Shown here: positions 7,883-17,207 of the stretch, piece by piece
How the letters are laid out: every line of letters starts with the position of its first letter
Numbering within the stretch: position 1 is the stretch's first letter
DNA from: RHKX01 sp046330415
Lineage (GTDB): Bacteria; Actinomycetota; Thermoleophilia; Solirubrobacterales; 70-9
Direction of reading: 5' to 3'
Length of the DNA stretch: 64,000 nucleotides
NCBI GenBank assembly: GCA_046330415.1
Contig: JAXLSW010000010.1
Location: 1 to 64,000, forward strand
Notes under the pieces: model-generated
Database searches by the model: none
Told to the model about the DNA's origin: nothing
The model's input: the letters and a program-made list of their open reading frames with translations, nothing else
Made by a program: the position numbers and the translations under genes

Positions 7883-10543
7883 TCAGGCGACCTCCGCCAG
7901 AGTCGCCTCATACATTGAGAAGAGGACCCTGAGCCGGTCGGCGTCGGCATCGAACGGGGTGGGTCGGAAGAGGCGGTCAACCGCGTTGTCGAGCGTGGCA
8001 TGTGCCTCCGCAAGGATGTCCGGCATCGCTTCGGGCTCGTAAAGCTCTGCCAAGGTGGCATCCGGGAAATGCTCTCGGGCGGAGAGAATCCGCAGGGCCG
8101 GCTGGGTGAGCTCCTCCTTCATTCTTCCAACTGGTAACGGCGCCGGGAACGTGTTGTAGACGAGGTTCTTGGAGTAGCGATAGCGGGACTCAAGCCGCCC
8201 GCCAATGGCCTCAACCCAAACGACGTGCATTCGCGAGTGGAGTAACCCAAGGAGCCACGGCTCGGCATCGTAGATCGCGCTGGCAAGGTTCGAGATCACG
8301 GTGCCCCTGCCTACGAATCCAAGCGGTATGTAGCGCCTTCTCTCCGACGACACGTTCGGGACGAGAATTGCCGGCGTCTCCCGATGAGCTCGTTGAACAA
8401 AGCGGTAGGGATGGGCAGCTGCCGCGCGGGTGCTTGCAGCCTTGCTTGCCTCACGGAAATCGGCCACGCGCTTCATCCTCTCCGCGATAGGAGGGATAAG
8501 GCTCGCGGCTTCGGCGTCAGCGTCTGAGATCCAGAGGCAGCGACGCCACGCGCCGCTAATGCACTCCCTCGCGCCCCCGTAGCGTCGGATGAATTGCTCC
8601 GCCTCCGGGTACAACCGCACCAACTCGTCTGCCTCTGCGGGGTCAAGAATGAGATGACCTCCGTCTCGAGGCATGCTGCCGAAGACCATGGCCGGTAGCC
8701 CAGCTATCGATGTGTTCTCCTGCACCACGATCTCAGCCCCACCATCTGGGACTAGATAGGGGTTGATGTGCCTTGCCTCGATGCGTGAAGTGCCAGAGAC
8801 GAGGTCCTTTGCTTTTCGGTCTCCAGCGCGGGACAAACCGATGACAACGCAGCTCACTCCCGCGTTTCCCCGAGCTGCGTTCGTCCAGCGGAAGGACGAA
8901 TGGGCAAATGAGATCTCGACTCCAAGCTCAAAGACGCGCGGCCACAGCAAGCCGACTTGGTTGCCCTGCGTGATCGAGTTGGTCGCCACAAGCCCGGCCT
9001 CGCAGCCCTCGCGCCCCGCGACGAACTGCCCTGCTTTGAAGATCCATATTGATACGTAGTCCAGATACTTATTGATCGACCGATCTTCGAAAGCCAAGAC
9101 CAAGTCCTGCTTCTGGCTCTCGCTCTGAAGCGTCCCGCCTTGATACGGGGGGTTGCCAAGCACGAACGTCGGCCCCTCCGGCACAAGGGCCCCCCAGTCG
9201 ATTCGAGCAGCATTGCCGCACGAGATGTGGCCCGCCTCCACGAGCGGAATCAGGGGAATGTCAACTCCAAAGAGGTCGGCAAACTCGCGGTTCATCTGAT
9301 GCTTGGCAAGCCAGAGCGAGAGCGTTGCCACCTCCGCTGCGAAGTCGTCGATCTCGATGCCGTAGAAGCTCTCGAGATCGATGCGCGAGTATTCAAAGAG
9401 GGCAGCTCGCCGCGGTTCGAGGTCAGCGATTCGCTGCAGTATGCCGTGCTCCAAGCGGCGTAGCTCCTTATAGGAAATGACGAGAAAGTTGCCCGATCCA
9501 CAGGCGGGGTCGAAGATCTGGATCTCCGCGATTCGGTCCAACAGTCGCTCAAGCTTTTTGACGGTGCCCGCGCCAGCGAATGCCTCTTCGAGTTCGTCCA
9601 GGAAGAGCGGCCGGATGACCTTCATGATGTTCTCGACCGACGTGTAGTGCATGCCAAGCCCTCCCCTCTGGCTCGGCCGTACGACGGCCTGCATCATCGA
9701 TCCGAAGATGTCGGGATTGATCTGAGACCAATCGAGCGTGCCGCACTCGAGAACGGTTGAGCGAGCTCTGGCAGTGAAGCTCGGGGAAGGTGATCGGCGG
9801 CGGAAGAGTTGGCCATTCACATAGCCGAACCCCGCCAAGTGCGCCGGCGCCCCCCTTCTCGCGGCAGGCTCGGTGTCGAGGAACTCAAAGAGCCCGTCGA
9901 AGTACTGACTTGCGTCTTCGCCTGACTCGTCGGTCAGGGACCCGATTGAGTTGGTGAAGCTTGCTTGTGCAAAGACCCCGGTGTCTTCGGCGAAGAAGCA
10001 GAAGAGCAGGCGGGTGAAGAAGACGTTCAGCTCGTGACGCTGCTCGTCGGTCTCGATGCTGTTGTGACGAATGATCTCGTCGTACAGCTTCGCCATCTTC
10101 TCCGCAGCCTTGACATCAGCGACGTTGAGGTTCTCCAGGCGCGTCTTCTCGATCCCGGCCCATGGAAGGAAGAACGCCGCGTGGCTCGGAAGGTCTGCGA
10201 CTGCGATATCGAGCGTGCTGGCTGTTGAGTTGTCCCTGGCAAGTAGCTTGGTCCCATTGGAAACGATTGAGAACCGGGGTTGCTCCCGGAGGACTTGTTC
10301 GTCCTCGCGTGCGGCCTCGATCAGCGCATAGAGCTCGTCGTCCGCGCCTCCAGTCGAACGGAAGTAGACCTTCCCCTTCCAAAGGTGCTCGTCCGGTCCG
10401 TCGGCCTTGTCGTAGGTCCCGTTCTTCAAGCGGCTGATGGATGCCTTGGGCAGGCCGTACGCCCGCAGCAGCGAGTACAGGAGGTCGCTGCCCTCCGGAT
10501 CGTCGATCGCCGCGAGGCTCTCCTCAATTTCGCGCAAGTTCAC
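7883..10543 (-). CDS. MmeI-like class I SAM-dependent DNA (adenine) methyltransferase
   Basis: 886 aa. SAM motif I FDPACGSGNF is near residue 345 and the catalytic motif IV NPPY near residue 464, the order of N6-adenine methyltransferases of the Eco57I/MmeI type. The ~330-residue N-terminal region has no PD-(D/E)XK motif visible, so unlike type IIG enzymes it seems to lack its own nuclease; the C-terminal ~300 residues are the likely target-recognition region. It is the first gene of a four-gene operon (methyltransferase, helicase, GIY-YIG, unknown), all coupled or overlapping. It probably marks self DNA for that system. Confidence 0.9.
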   Translation of the reverse strand: MNLREIEESLAAIDDPEGSDLLYSLLRAYGLPKASISRLKNGTYDKADGPDEHLWKGKVYFRSTGGADDELYALIEAAREDEQVLREQPRFSIVSNGTKLLARDNSTASTLDIAVADLPSHAAFFLPWAGIEKTRLENLNVADVKAAEKMAKLYDEIIRHNSIETDEQRHELNVFFTRLLFCFFAEDTGVFAQASFTNSIGSLTDESGEDASQYFDGLFEFLDTEPAARRGAPAHLAGFGYVNGQLFRRRSPSPSFTARARSTVLECGTLDWSQINPDIFGSMMQAVVRPSQRGGLGMHYTSVENIMKVIRPLFLDELEEAFAGAGTVKKLERLLDRIAEIQIFDPACGSGNFLVISYKELRRLEHGILQRIADLEPRRAALFEYSRIDLESFYGIEIDDFAAEVATLSLWLAKHQMNREFADLFGVDIPLIPLVEAGHISCGNAARIDWGALVPEGPTFVLGNPPYQGGTLQSESQKQDLVLAFEDRSINKYLDYVSIWIFKAGQFVAGREGCEAGLVATNSITQGNQVGLLWPRVFELGVEISFAHSSFRWTNAARGNAGVSCVVIGLSRAGDRKAKDLVSGTSRIEARHINPYLVPDGGAEIVVQENTSIAGLPAMVFGSMPRDGGHLILDPAEADELVRLYPEAEQFIRRYGGARECISGAWRRCLWISDADAEAASLIPPIAERMKRVADFREASKAASTRAAAAHPYRFVQRAHRETPAILVPNVSSERRRYIPLGFVGRGTVISNLASAIYDAEPWLLGLLHSRMHVVWVEAIGGRLESRYRYSKNLVYNTFPAPLPVGRMKEELTQPALRILSAREHFPDATLAELYEPEAMPDILAEAHATLDNAVDRLFRPTPFDADADRLRVLFSMYEATLAEVA

Positions 10544-11161
10544 GCGGGTGAACCCTCCGTGGCCCTCCGGGTAGGTTGGTCCTCGAGAGCGTGCTCGAGG
10601 TTATCCGGAGCCGGGGCGAGGGATGGGACGGGATGCTTGGCGAGGTGAATTGGCGCTAGCGAGTGGCACCAATCCGCCAGCGGCGGTTCCCGGGTCTGCG
10701 GGGTCCACGTCGGGCCATTGGACCTGCTCGCCTCCCACCCGAGGCAGCTCGAGTTGGGCCAGCTCGATCCTGGCCGCCCCTGGCGGCGAACCAAGATTCG
10801 AGCCCAGAGTCGCGGGCTAAGCCACCGAGTGGATCGTAGTGCGGCATGACATCTTCCGTCCCCATCGAAGCCGGGTCTCGCTTGGGGTCACGAGGTTGCG
10901 ATGTGGTGCTGGGAGGGGATCCTGCCGCTGCCAGCTGTTGAATGATCTGGGTGCACTCGATGATGGATACGGAATCCAGCTGGAGCGTCGACCAAGTAGC
11001 TCTCGGCTGAACGCGAGGATCGGTGGTCGGCATCGCGGTCAGAGTTAGGCTGTGCGACCATCGCCTCCGTGAAGGAGCCATTGGATCGGGACGAGGCGCC
11101 CCGGCACGACGCCAGTCGCTATGGCACCAGGAGCATGACGTAGGACCTTAGGAGCTATCGA
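10544..11161. other. Long divergent intergenic region
   Basis: 618 bp between the methyltransferase operon (leftward) and the DUF262 gene (rightward). Open frames here are short, mutually overlapping and carry no recognisable domain or ribosome binding site; some could be remnants. It must hold the promoters of both systems, but no clear -35/-10 pair or repeat stood out. Confidence 0.5.
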
Positions 11162-13294
11162 ATGGCAGCCCAATTTGGCCACCACCCGTGGACGGTGCAA
11201 GAGCTCGTTTCCGGGATAGACAAGGGGAGTGTTCGTCTTCCTGATATTCAGCGGCCCTTCGTCTGGCCGAACGCCAAGGTGCGTGACCTAATCGACTCGA
11301 TGTTTCGGGGTTATCCGGTCGGCGAGCTGATGTTCTGGGCGAACAAGGACGAAGGTCACACCAAACCGATCGGCGCCGATGGGGCTAAGACACAAGTGGG
11401 CTCGATGCAAGTCGTCGACGGTCAGCAGCGGCTCACGAGTCTTTACGCCGTCGTCAAGGGCTTGGAGGTATGGCGCGAGGACTACAGCCGCGAGGCGATC
11501 GCTCTGACGTTCAATCCCCTTACAACCCGGTTCGAGGTGCCAACGCCGGCTTTCCTCAAGTCCGCCGAGTGGATCCCAGACATCGTCGAGGTGTTCAAAG
11601 ACCCCATCGAGGCACGCCATCGCTATCTCAAGCGGCTCAAGAATGACGGCAAGCGGTCCGTCGACGACGATCTGGAGCGTCGCGTTGAAGTTGCGATCGG
11701 TCGCTTGGCGAATCTCCAGGAGTACAAGTTCCAAGTCGTACAGATCAAAGAAGAGGTGTCGCGCGAGACCGTTGCTGACATCTTCGTCCGAATCAACAGC
11801 GAGGGCGTGGCCCTCGCCGCGGCAGACTTCATCCTCACGTGGCTGAGTGTTTTCTGGGAAGAGGGCCGCGGCGACCTTGAACGCTGGGCAAGGAACTCTC
11901 GATTCACGCCGCTAGAGGTTTCTCAGATGCTTGGTGAACAAACGTCTTGGACACCGAAGAACGCTTTCATGTCGTTCGATCCAGGTCAGATCCTGCGTGT
12001 CTCGGTTGCGGTCGGTCTGCGGCGCGCAAAACTCGCGGACGCCTACAACTTCCTGCGCGGGCGCGACCCGCGCAGCCGCGAGATCGACAGCGCGAAGCGA
12101 GAGGCTGCGCTGGCGCAACTGAAAGCCGGGCACGCCGACGCACTGAAGCCACTTCATTGGGATGAGTTCCTGAAGACGCTCGAGCGTGGCGGCTTTCGGT
12201 CGCGGGACATGATCACCTCGAAGAACACAATCCTCTACTCGTACGCCCTATGGATCATCGGTCGCGTTCACTTCGGAGTCCCTCTCGACGATCTGCGAGA
12301 GCTCATGGCGCGTTGGTTCTTCATGTCGCAAGTTACCGGGCGCTATACGAACAGCCCGGAGACAAGGATGCAGGAGGAGTTGAACCGGCTCGACGGTCTG
12401 CCAGCCGAAGCAGGGGTGTTCATTGACACGTTGAACGGTCAGATCGATGCCGCCGTTCCAGAGGACTGGTGGCGGGTGACGCTGCTGGATGCACTCGATA
12501 CCTCCTCCTCCGGCGCCCCGGCCTTCGTCTCCTACATCGCAGCGTTGAACATCCTCGACGCGGATGTATTGCTAGCGACATCGAAAGTCAAGGACTGGAT
12601 CACTGAGCGGCCGAGCGTCAAGGGCATCGAGAAACACCATCTGTTTCCACGTGACTACCTGAAGACCACGGTCGGGATCAGCGATAACAAGAAGATCAAC
12701 CAGGTTGCGAATCTCGCGCTTGTCGAGTGGTCGGACAACATCTCCATCTCGAACAGCGCGCCGACCGAGTATTGGCCCCAGGAGGTATCCAACAAGGATC
12801 TCGAGCCCGCGCGTCGCGTACAGCAGGAAGAGTGGCACGCTCTTCCCAAGGGCTGGATCGAGCTCGACTACAGCCAATTTCTGCTCGCGCGACGAGCATT
12901 GATGGCTAACGTAATCCACGAAGGCTTCAAGCGGCTAACGGACCCCAACTACGAGCCGGACTTGACCCGCCCTGATGTCCTACCGACGTCAACGGTGCCT
13001 CTAGCCCTGCCGACTCTGGAAAGGCTCGTCATCTCCGGGGTGCTTCCTGTCGGCACCCTTCTCACGCCTGTCGACCCCGAGCGGACAACAATTGCCGAGG
13101 TCACTGAAGACGGGTACATCCAAGTGGGCGAGCATCTCTGCGAGACCGTCGATCGTGCGGCCAAGGAGGACCACGCCGACGTCGATTCCGGGTGGCTCTA
13201 CTGGCAGGCGCATCTTGATGACGAGGAAGAGCCGGCCACTCTCTCGGAACTGCGTAACCGGGCTGCCGAAGGGTTGGGCCAGTCCGCCGCCTGA
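11162..13294 (+). CDS. GmrSD-like DUF262-DUF1524 endonuclease
   Basis: 710 aa. The N-terminal DUF262 part has the DIQRPFVW entry motif and the DGQQR motif near residue 85, a ParB/Srx-like nucleotide-hydrolysing fold, followed by FVRINSEG. Further on, KHHLFPRDYL near residue 490 with NQVANLAL is the His-Me (HNH) finger of DUF1524. This is the domain pair of GmrSD, a type IV enzyme that cuts modified (for example glucosylated hydroxymethylcytosine) DNA. The last ~120 residues (GVLPVGTLL onward) form an extra domain not in classical GmrSD. It is divergent from a methyltransferase system, so the locus may guard against both unmodified and modified phage DNA. Confidence 0.88.
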   Translation: MAAQFGHHPWTVQELVSGIDKGSVRLPDIQRPFVWPNAKVRDLIDSMFRGYPVGELMFWANKDEGHTKPIGADGAKTQVGSMQVVDGQQRLTSLYAVVKGLEVWREDYSREAIALTFNPLTTRFEVPTPAFLKSAEWIPDIVEVFKDPIEARHRYLKRLKNDGKRSVDDDLERRVEVAIGRLANLQEYKFQVVQIKEEVSRETVADIFVRINSEGVALAAADFILTWLSVFWEEGRGDLERWARNSRFTPLEVSQMLGEQTSWTPKNAFMSFDPGQILRVSVAVGLRRAKLADAYNFLRGRDPRSREIDSAKREAALAQLKAGHADALKPLHWDEFLKTLERGGFRSRDMITSKNTILYSYALWIIGRVHFGVPLDDLRELMARWFFMSQVTGRYTNSPETRMQEELNRLDGLPAEAGVFIDTLNGQIDAAVPEDWWRVTLLDALDTSSSGAPAFVSYIAALNILDADVLLATSKVKDWITERPSVKGIEKHHLFPRDYLKTTVGISDNKKINQVANLALVEWSDNISISNSAPTEYWPQEVSNKDLEPARRVQQEEWHALPKGWIELDYSQFLLARRALMANVIHEGFKRLTDPNYEPDLTRPDVLPTSTVPLALPTLERLVISGVLPVGTLLTPVDPERTTIAEVTEDGYIQVGEHLCETVDRAAKEDHADVDSGWLYWQAHLDDEEEPATLSELRNRAAEGLGQSAA

Positions 13295-13739
13295 GCGAGG
13301 GGTTGTCGCTGACGGTCGAGATTCTTCAAGAATTTGGGTGTCGCCTGAAGCTGATCCCCTCTCGCTCGCTATTGACGAGGCCTTCTGAAGGCCCACCTGA
13401 GGCGAGGGGTGAGTTCGGCGAGTCTCGAGCGAGGCAAGCCCCGGATCGCGGCCCGCTCGGCGGTCTCGGGGCTGGATGCGGTCTTGAGTTTACGCCCACC
13501 GAGTCCCTATGCATCTCCGACCCTCGAGCAGTGGCAATGAATATCCGAATCCGTGGCGGATTCGCGTACGTGGGCACCATCGCGCGTCAGGGACGGCGGC
13601 TGCGTGAAACATCCGCGACAGAGTGAAGCGACCTATATGGGAGCACCGTTCGCGGAGCCGCCCGAGCAAACTGAATTCGATGTGAGGGTCGGCGCGCGAC
13701 TCGCTGAAGAAGACTTGGCTAGCTAGTAACCTCACGTCC
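13295..13739. other. Intergenic stretch with no convincing gene
   Basis: 445 bp between two plus-strand genes. Open frames on both strands are short and show no domain, signal peptide or ribosome binding site. The bases just before 13740 are AT-richer (around TAGCTAGTAACC) and could contain the promoter of the secreted protein downstream. Confidence 0.45.
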
Positions 13740-14759
13740 ATGAGATGGGCGCAGCTGATGACTCTGGCGGCGACCTGTGTGGCCATCCTGTTTCCGGCCT
13801 CATCGAGGGCTGCCCAGGGCGTGCCTCCAGAGCCGACGTTTCCGATCAACGGTAGCCGTATCCCCTACAGCGAACAGATTCATCTGTCAGTGACTAGTTC
13901 GGGCTCAATCGTTTTCTATGAGGTTGCTACTACGGACAGGGTCGATCCGGACGGGCAGCTGACCGACCTCGCCGCGCTCGGTTCGATGACGCGCGATGGT
14001 TCGACAGCTAGCTTCCATGCGGTTCTAGGTACTGGCGCGTCGCCTCCACTTCGGCCCGGCACGTATTACTGGCATGCCTACCGGGATGAGTGCAATGGAC
14101 CGCCTGTAACGGATTGCATTAACGAGGGTCCGGCGCTCACCTTCTCGGTCGGGTCGCCTCGCAACCCAGAGCCGACCTCACCGCCCAGCGGCACCCGCGT
14201 GAGCGAGCTCCTGGGGCCCCATCAGATCCGTGCGCAAGTACCCTCCGAGCTCGCCGATGCTAGGCCGGGTTTTGAAGTGTCTCTTGCGAACGAGGTCGGA
14301 CTTGATGGCATGTTCGAGGATGGGCTGAACTATGGCGCCAACTCTTTCGGAGATGGTGACATCTATGCGCAACTCGATAGCTACGTTCTTGGACGGGCGG
14401 GCGAGTATGAGCTTTATTGGCACGCCTACGCCTTGGACTGTCTGGCCGAGCCTGATTGTCGGGTAGTTGGGCCAACGCGCTCGCTGCAGGTTGACAATCG
14501 ACCACCTGAGACGCGCTTGTTGGGCCACCCATTTCGCAGCACGGCCAAGCGGAGACCGCGCTTCTCGTTTACTTCATCGGCGCTAGATCTCGCAGGTTTT
14601 CAATGCCGATTCGATCAGGGACCGTGGCAGCAGTGCTTCTCGCCTTGGCGACCCACTCATCGCTTGGCGCTCGGGCGCAGGACATTCGCGGTACGCGCTT
14701 ACGACGACCTCGGAAATGTCGACGTTGGAACTGTCACGCGGTTCAAGGTCATCGCTTAA
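13740..14759 (+). CDS. Secreted multi-domain protein with C-terminal cysteine-pair domain
   Basis: 339 aa. The N-terminus has a Sec-type signal peptide (TLAATCVAILFPASSRA, cleavage near residue 24). Two similar beta-rich repeats follow, each ending in a YYWHAY or LYWHAY motif with Cys pairs (DECNGPPVTDC, LDCLAEPDC), which suggests duplicated Ig-like domains with disulfides. The last ~90 residues start PPETRLLGHP and contain FQCRFDQGPWQQCFSP and FAVRAYDDLGN, a domain commonly repeated in Thermoleophilia exported proteins. Function unknown; extracellular or surface location inferred. Confidence 0.8.
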   Translation: MRWAQLMTLAATCVAILFPASSRAAQGVPPEPTFPINGSRIPYSEQIHLSVTSSGSIVFYEVATTDRVDPDGQLTDLAALGSMTRDGSTASFHAVLGTGASPPLRPGTYYWHAYRDECNGPPVTDCINEGPALTFSVGSPRNPEPTSPPSGTRVSELLGPHQIRAQVPSELADARPGFEVSLANEVGLDGMFEDGLNYGANSFGDGDIYAQLDSYVLGRAGEYELYWHAYALDCLAEPDCRVVGPTRSLQVDNRPPETRLLGHPFRSTAKRRPRFSFTSSALDLAGFQCRFDQGPWQQCFSPWRPTHRLALGRRTFAVRAYDDLGNVDVGTVTRFKVIA

Positions 14760-15198
14760 GGTCGGTTCCAGGAGATCCAATGTGGTTGGGGTCCGGTAGT
14801 GCGCCACTTGCGCCAGCTAGGAATCTGAGAGGTTTCTGGACGGCACCGTCGTTGGGTCGAGTGTGGACCCCAGGAGTTCTGATGGAGCGACTCTGCACGC
14901 CTTGTGCCTTGGATTAGCTGATCCACTAGACGGTGGCGAGGTCGAGGTGATCGCGACAGTTAGGCCTGGTCCAACCCGGTTTCCGCGGAGTTCTCGGTTA
15001 TAACGTCGCCTACCGACCCGACCCATGCGAGGATGCCATGACCTGTGCAAAGACTGGAATCGGCTCGCCATGCACGACCACGCCCAGTCGTAAACGAGCA
15101 ACCTAGGAACATGAGTCACCCCGGCTTCGGCACCTTTCAGGCGTCGCGTATCGCACCGGACGCCACTACTGCTGCCGCGGACGACCTTTGCCTGTCTC
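14760..15198. other. Intergenic stretch with no convincing gene
   Basis: 439 bp between a secreted-protein gene and the 3' end of recD. Short frames on both strands have no recognisable content, and no terminator hairpin was evident. Confidence 0.45.
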
Positions 15199-17047
15199 CT
15201 ACTCCGTACCTTCTGGTCTCAGACGCCAGGGCAGCCCGGATGCGCGGGCGACCGGATAAACAGATGCGGCTCGAATTGCATCGGCAGAAGCCATCAGCGT
15301 CAGCCTCTCTCGGGTGCGGGTGGCGGCGGTGTAGAGGAGCTCACGGCTCGTGATCCGCGAGCTCTCCGGCGGCAGCAGCACGCTTACCGCCTCGAACTGA
15401 CTGCCCTGGCTCTTGTGGATCGTCATTGTGTAGACGGTTTCCGCCGCCTCGAGCTGGGTCGGGCTCACTTCGACGATGTCGTCGCCCCTTGGAAAGGCGG
15501 CGGTCAGCTGGCCGTTGGGTCGCTGGATCACGATGCCCGTGTCGCCGTTGTAGAGCTTGAGCTCGTAGCTGTTCTGGGTGACCAGGAGGGGCCTTCCTAC
15601 GTACCACCGCCCGAACGGGTCGAAGGCCTCGACCTCCTCGGCGATCCAGGCCTCGGCCTGCAGGTTCCAGCGCCTTACACCGTGGGGGCCGCGGCGGTGG
15701 GCGCAGAGGATGCGGTGCTTGGCCATCGCTTCGAGTGCTGCCTTGGCGTCGCCGGCGGCTGCGGCCTCGAAGGCGGCTCGGCCGGCCTCGACCGTTGCCT
15801 TTCGCACTGGCTCCAGTAGGGGCATCGAGGCCGGGTCTCCGGGGTCGGCGTCGATCCACTGGACCTGGTTGCCGCCCTTCTCCAGGAGTTCGATCATCGT
15901 GTCGGCGTCTCCGGCTCTAATCGCCTCAGCCAGCTCGGCGATCTCCTCGCCGTACCGGTGCACTCGGTCGAGCGTCACCACGCGCTTGCCCAGGGGGCTG
16001 TCCGGCTCCTCCTCTGCCGGCCCGACTATGTCGCCAAGCACCGCTCCAGCCTCCACACTCGCCAGCTGACCCGGGTCCCCGATCAGCACCAGTCTCGCCT
16101 GCGGCCTCACGGCCTCGAGCAGCCTCGCCATCATCCACAGGGGGACCATCGAGGTCTCGTCGATGATCACCTCGAAGGGCAACCATCTCGCGGTTGCTCG
16201 GCGGCGCTGTGGGTCCTCGGCTGCCAACCGAGGCCTGTGGAGGGTTACGGCCTCGAGCTCCAACAACCTCTCGCGGACCGACTCGCTCACGTCCAACCGC
16301 GCGGCCTCATCGCGCACTGACTCCTGCAGCCGCTGCGCGCTTGCCCGTCGGCGCCGCCAGCGATCAGCGGGACGCGCCCCCCACGCTCGGCGTCGGCCAT
16401 CAGGAGCGCGGCGATCCGCGCAACAGTCGTCGTCTTGCCGGTGCCGGGGCCACCGGCGATCACGGTCAGCCGCTCGCCGCGACCTCCGCTGCCAGCGCCT
16501 GCTTGCCGACGCCCTGCTCCCCGGGGAAGAGCCGCTCGAGGTCGGCCTTCGTCGCCGCGGCGTCCACAACCCACGCCTCGGCTCCCGCCATCGCCAGCAG
16601 GTCCTCGGCCACCTGCGCCTCCGCCCGCCAGTAGCGGTCTAGATATAGGCGGCTTCCCCAGAGGCGCAGCGGGCGGTCGGGGTCGGCGTCCATCTCGCCG
16701 ACCAGCGGGCTCGCGGCGACCTTCCTCACCCACTCGCCCGGCTCGGGCCAGGGGAGGTCGCTGAGGTCGACCTCGTCCTCGAGATCGACGGCTGCGGTCC
16801 CGGCGATCGTCTCGAGGTCGACGAGCACATGGCCGATCCGCGGGCCGCGCACGGCCAACGCGGCGGCCAGCATCACCTGCTCGTCAGCCTCCCCGCCGAC
16901 CCGGGCGATTCGCGTCGCCACGTGGACGTCGGCGCTGTGGAGGACGCCGGCGGCGTTGAACTCCCCCAGCAGCTCCGGCGCGCGCAGCGCGAACGCGGAG
17001 GAGCGGGGGTCGACCACCCGCAACGAGGGCGCCTCGGCGGCGCTCAC
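15199..17047 (-). pseudogene. recD: recD (exonuclease V alpha subunit), broken by three clustered frameshifts
   Basis: Reading from 17047 downward the RecD N-terminal domain is in one frame (to LFPGEQGVGKQALAAE), the Walker A segment ERLTVIAGGPGTGKTTTVARIAALL is in a second, the LAAPTGK motif briefly in a third, and SAQRLQESVRDE with all remaining motifs (IIDETSM, LIGDPGQLASVE, TIHKSQGSQFE, LYTAATR) in the frame ending at 15199. Indels are needed near 16476, 16361 and 16337. Everything else is full length and well conserved. RecD is the 5'-3' helicase of RecBCD. Either the gene is inactivated or this GC-rich stretch contains sequencing errors. Confidence 0.85.
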
Positions 17048-17207
17048 TTCCTCACCCCAAACACGTCGACCGACACGCTATGGGAGTCGCGCGGGAGACG
17101 GCGACTCTGACGCGCGGGACACGCGGGACGCGGGACAAGTGGCGCAGGAAGCGGCGGCGCTGAGAAGAATCTCTCTCAACGTCCACCAGTGAGAAGGAGC
17201 CTTTGGG

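Noticed and set aside
7882..8061. N-terminal extension of the helicase
   Set aside because: It would overlap the methyltransferase coding sequence by about 180 bp and is Ser/Arg/Pro-rich; ATG 7881 one base after that stop is the coupled start.
10780..10830. tRNA-like GATTCGAGCCC segment
   Set aside because: No acceptor, D-arm or anticodon stem could be paired around it.
10656..11081. 141-aa minus-strand frame in the region between the two restriction systems
   Set aside because: Low-complexity Arg/Pro/Gly composition, no start signal, and an equally good opposing frame.
4395..13294. BREX or DISARM system
   Set aside because: No PglZ, BrxC or Lon-like gene and no DUF1998 or phospholipase-D gene is present.
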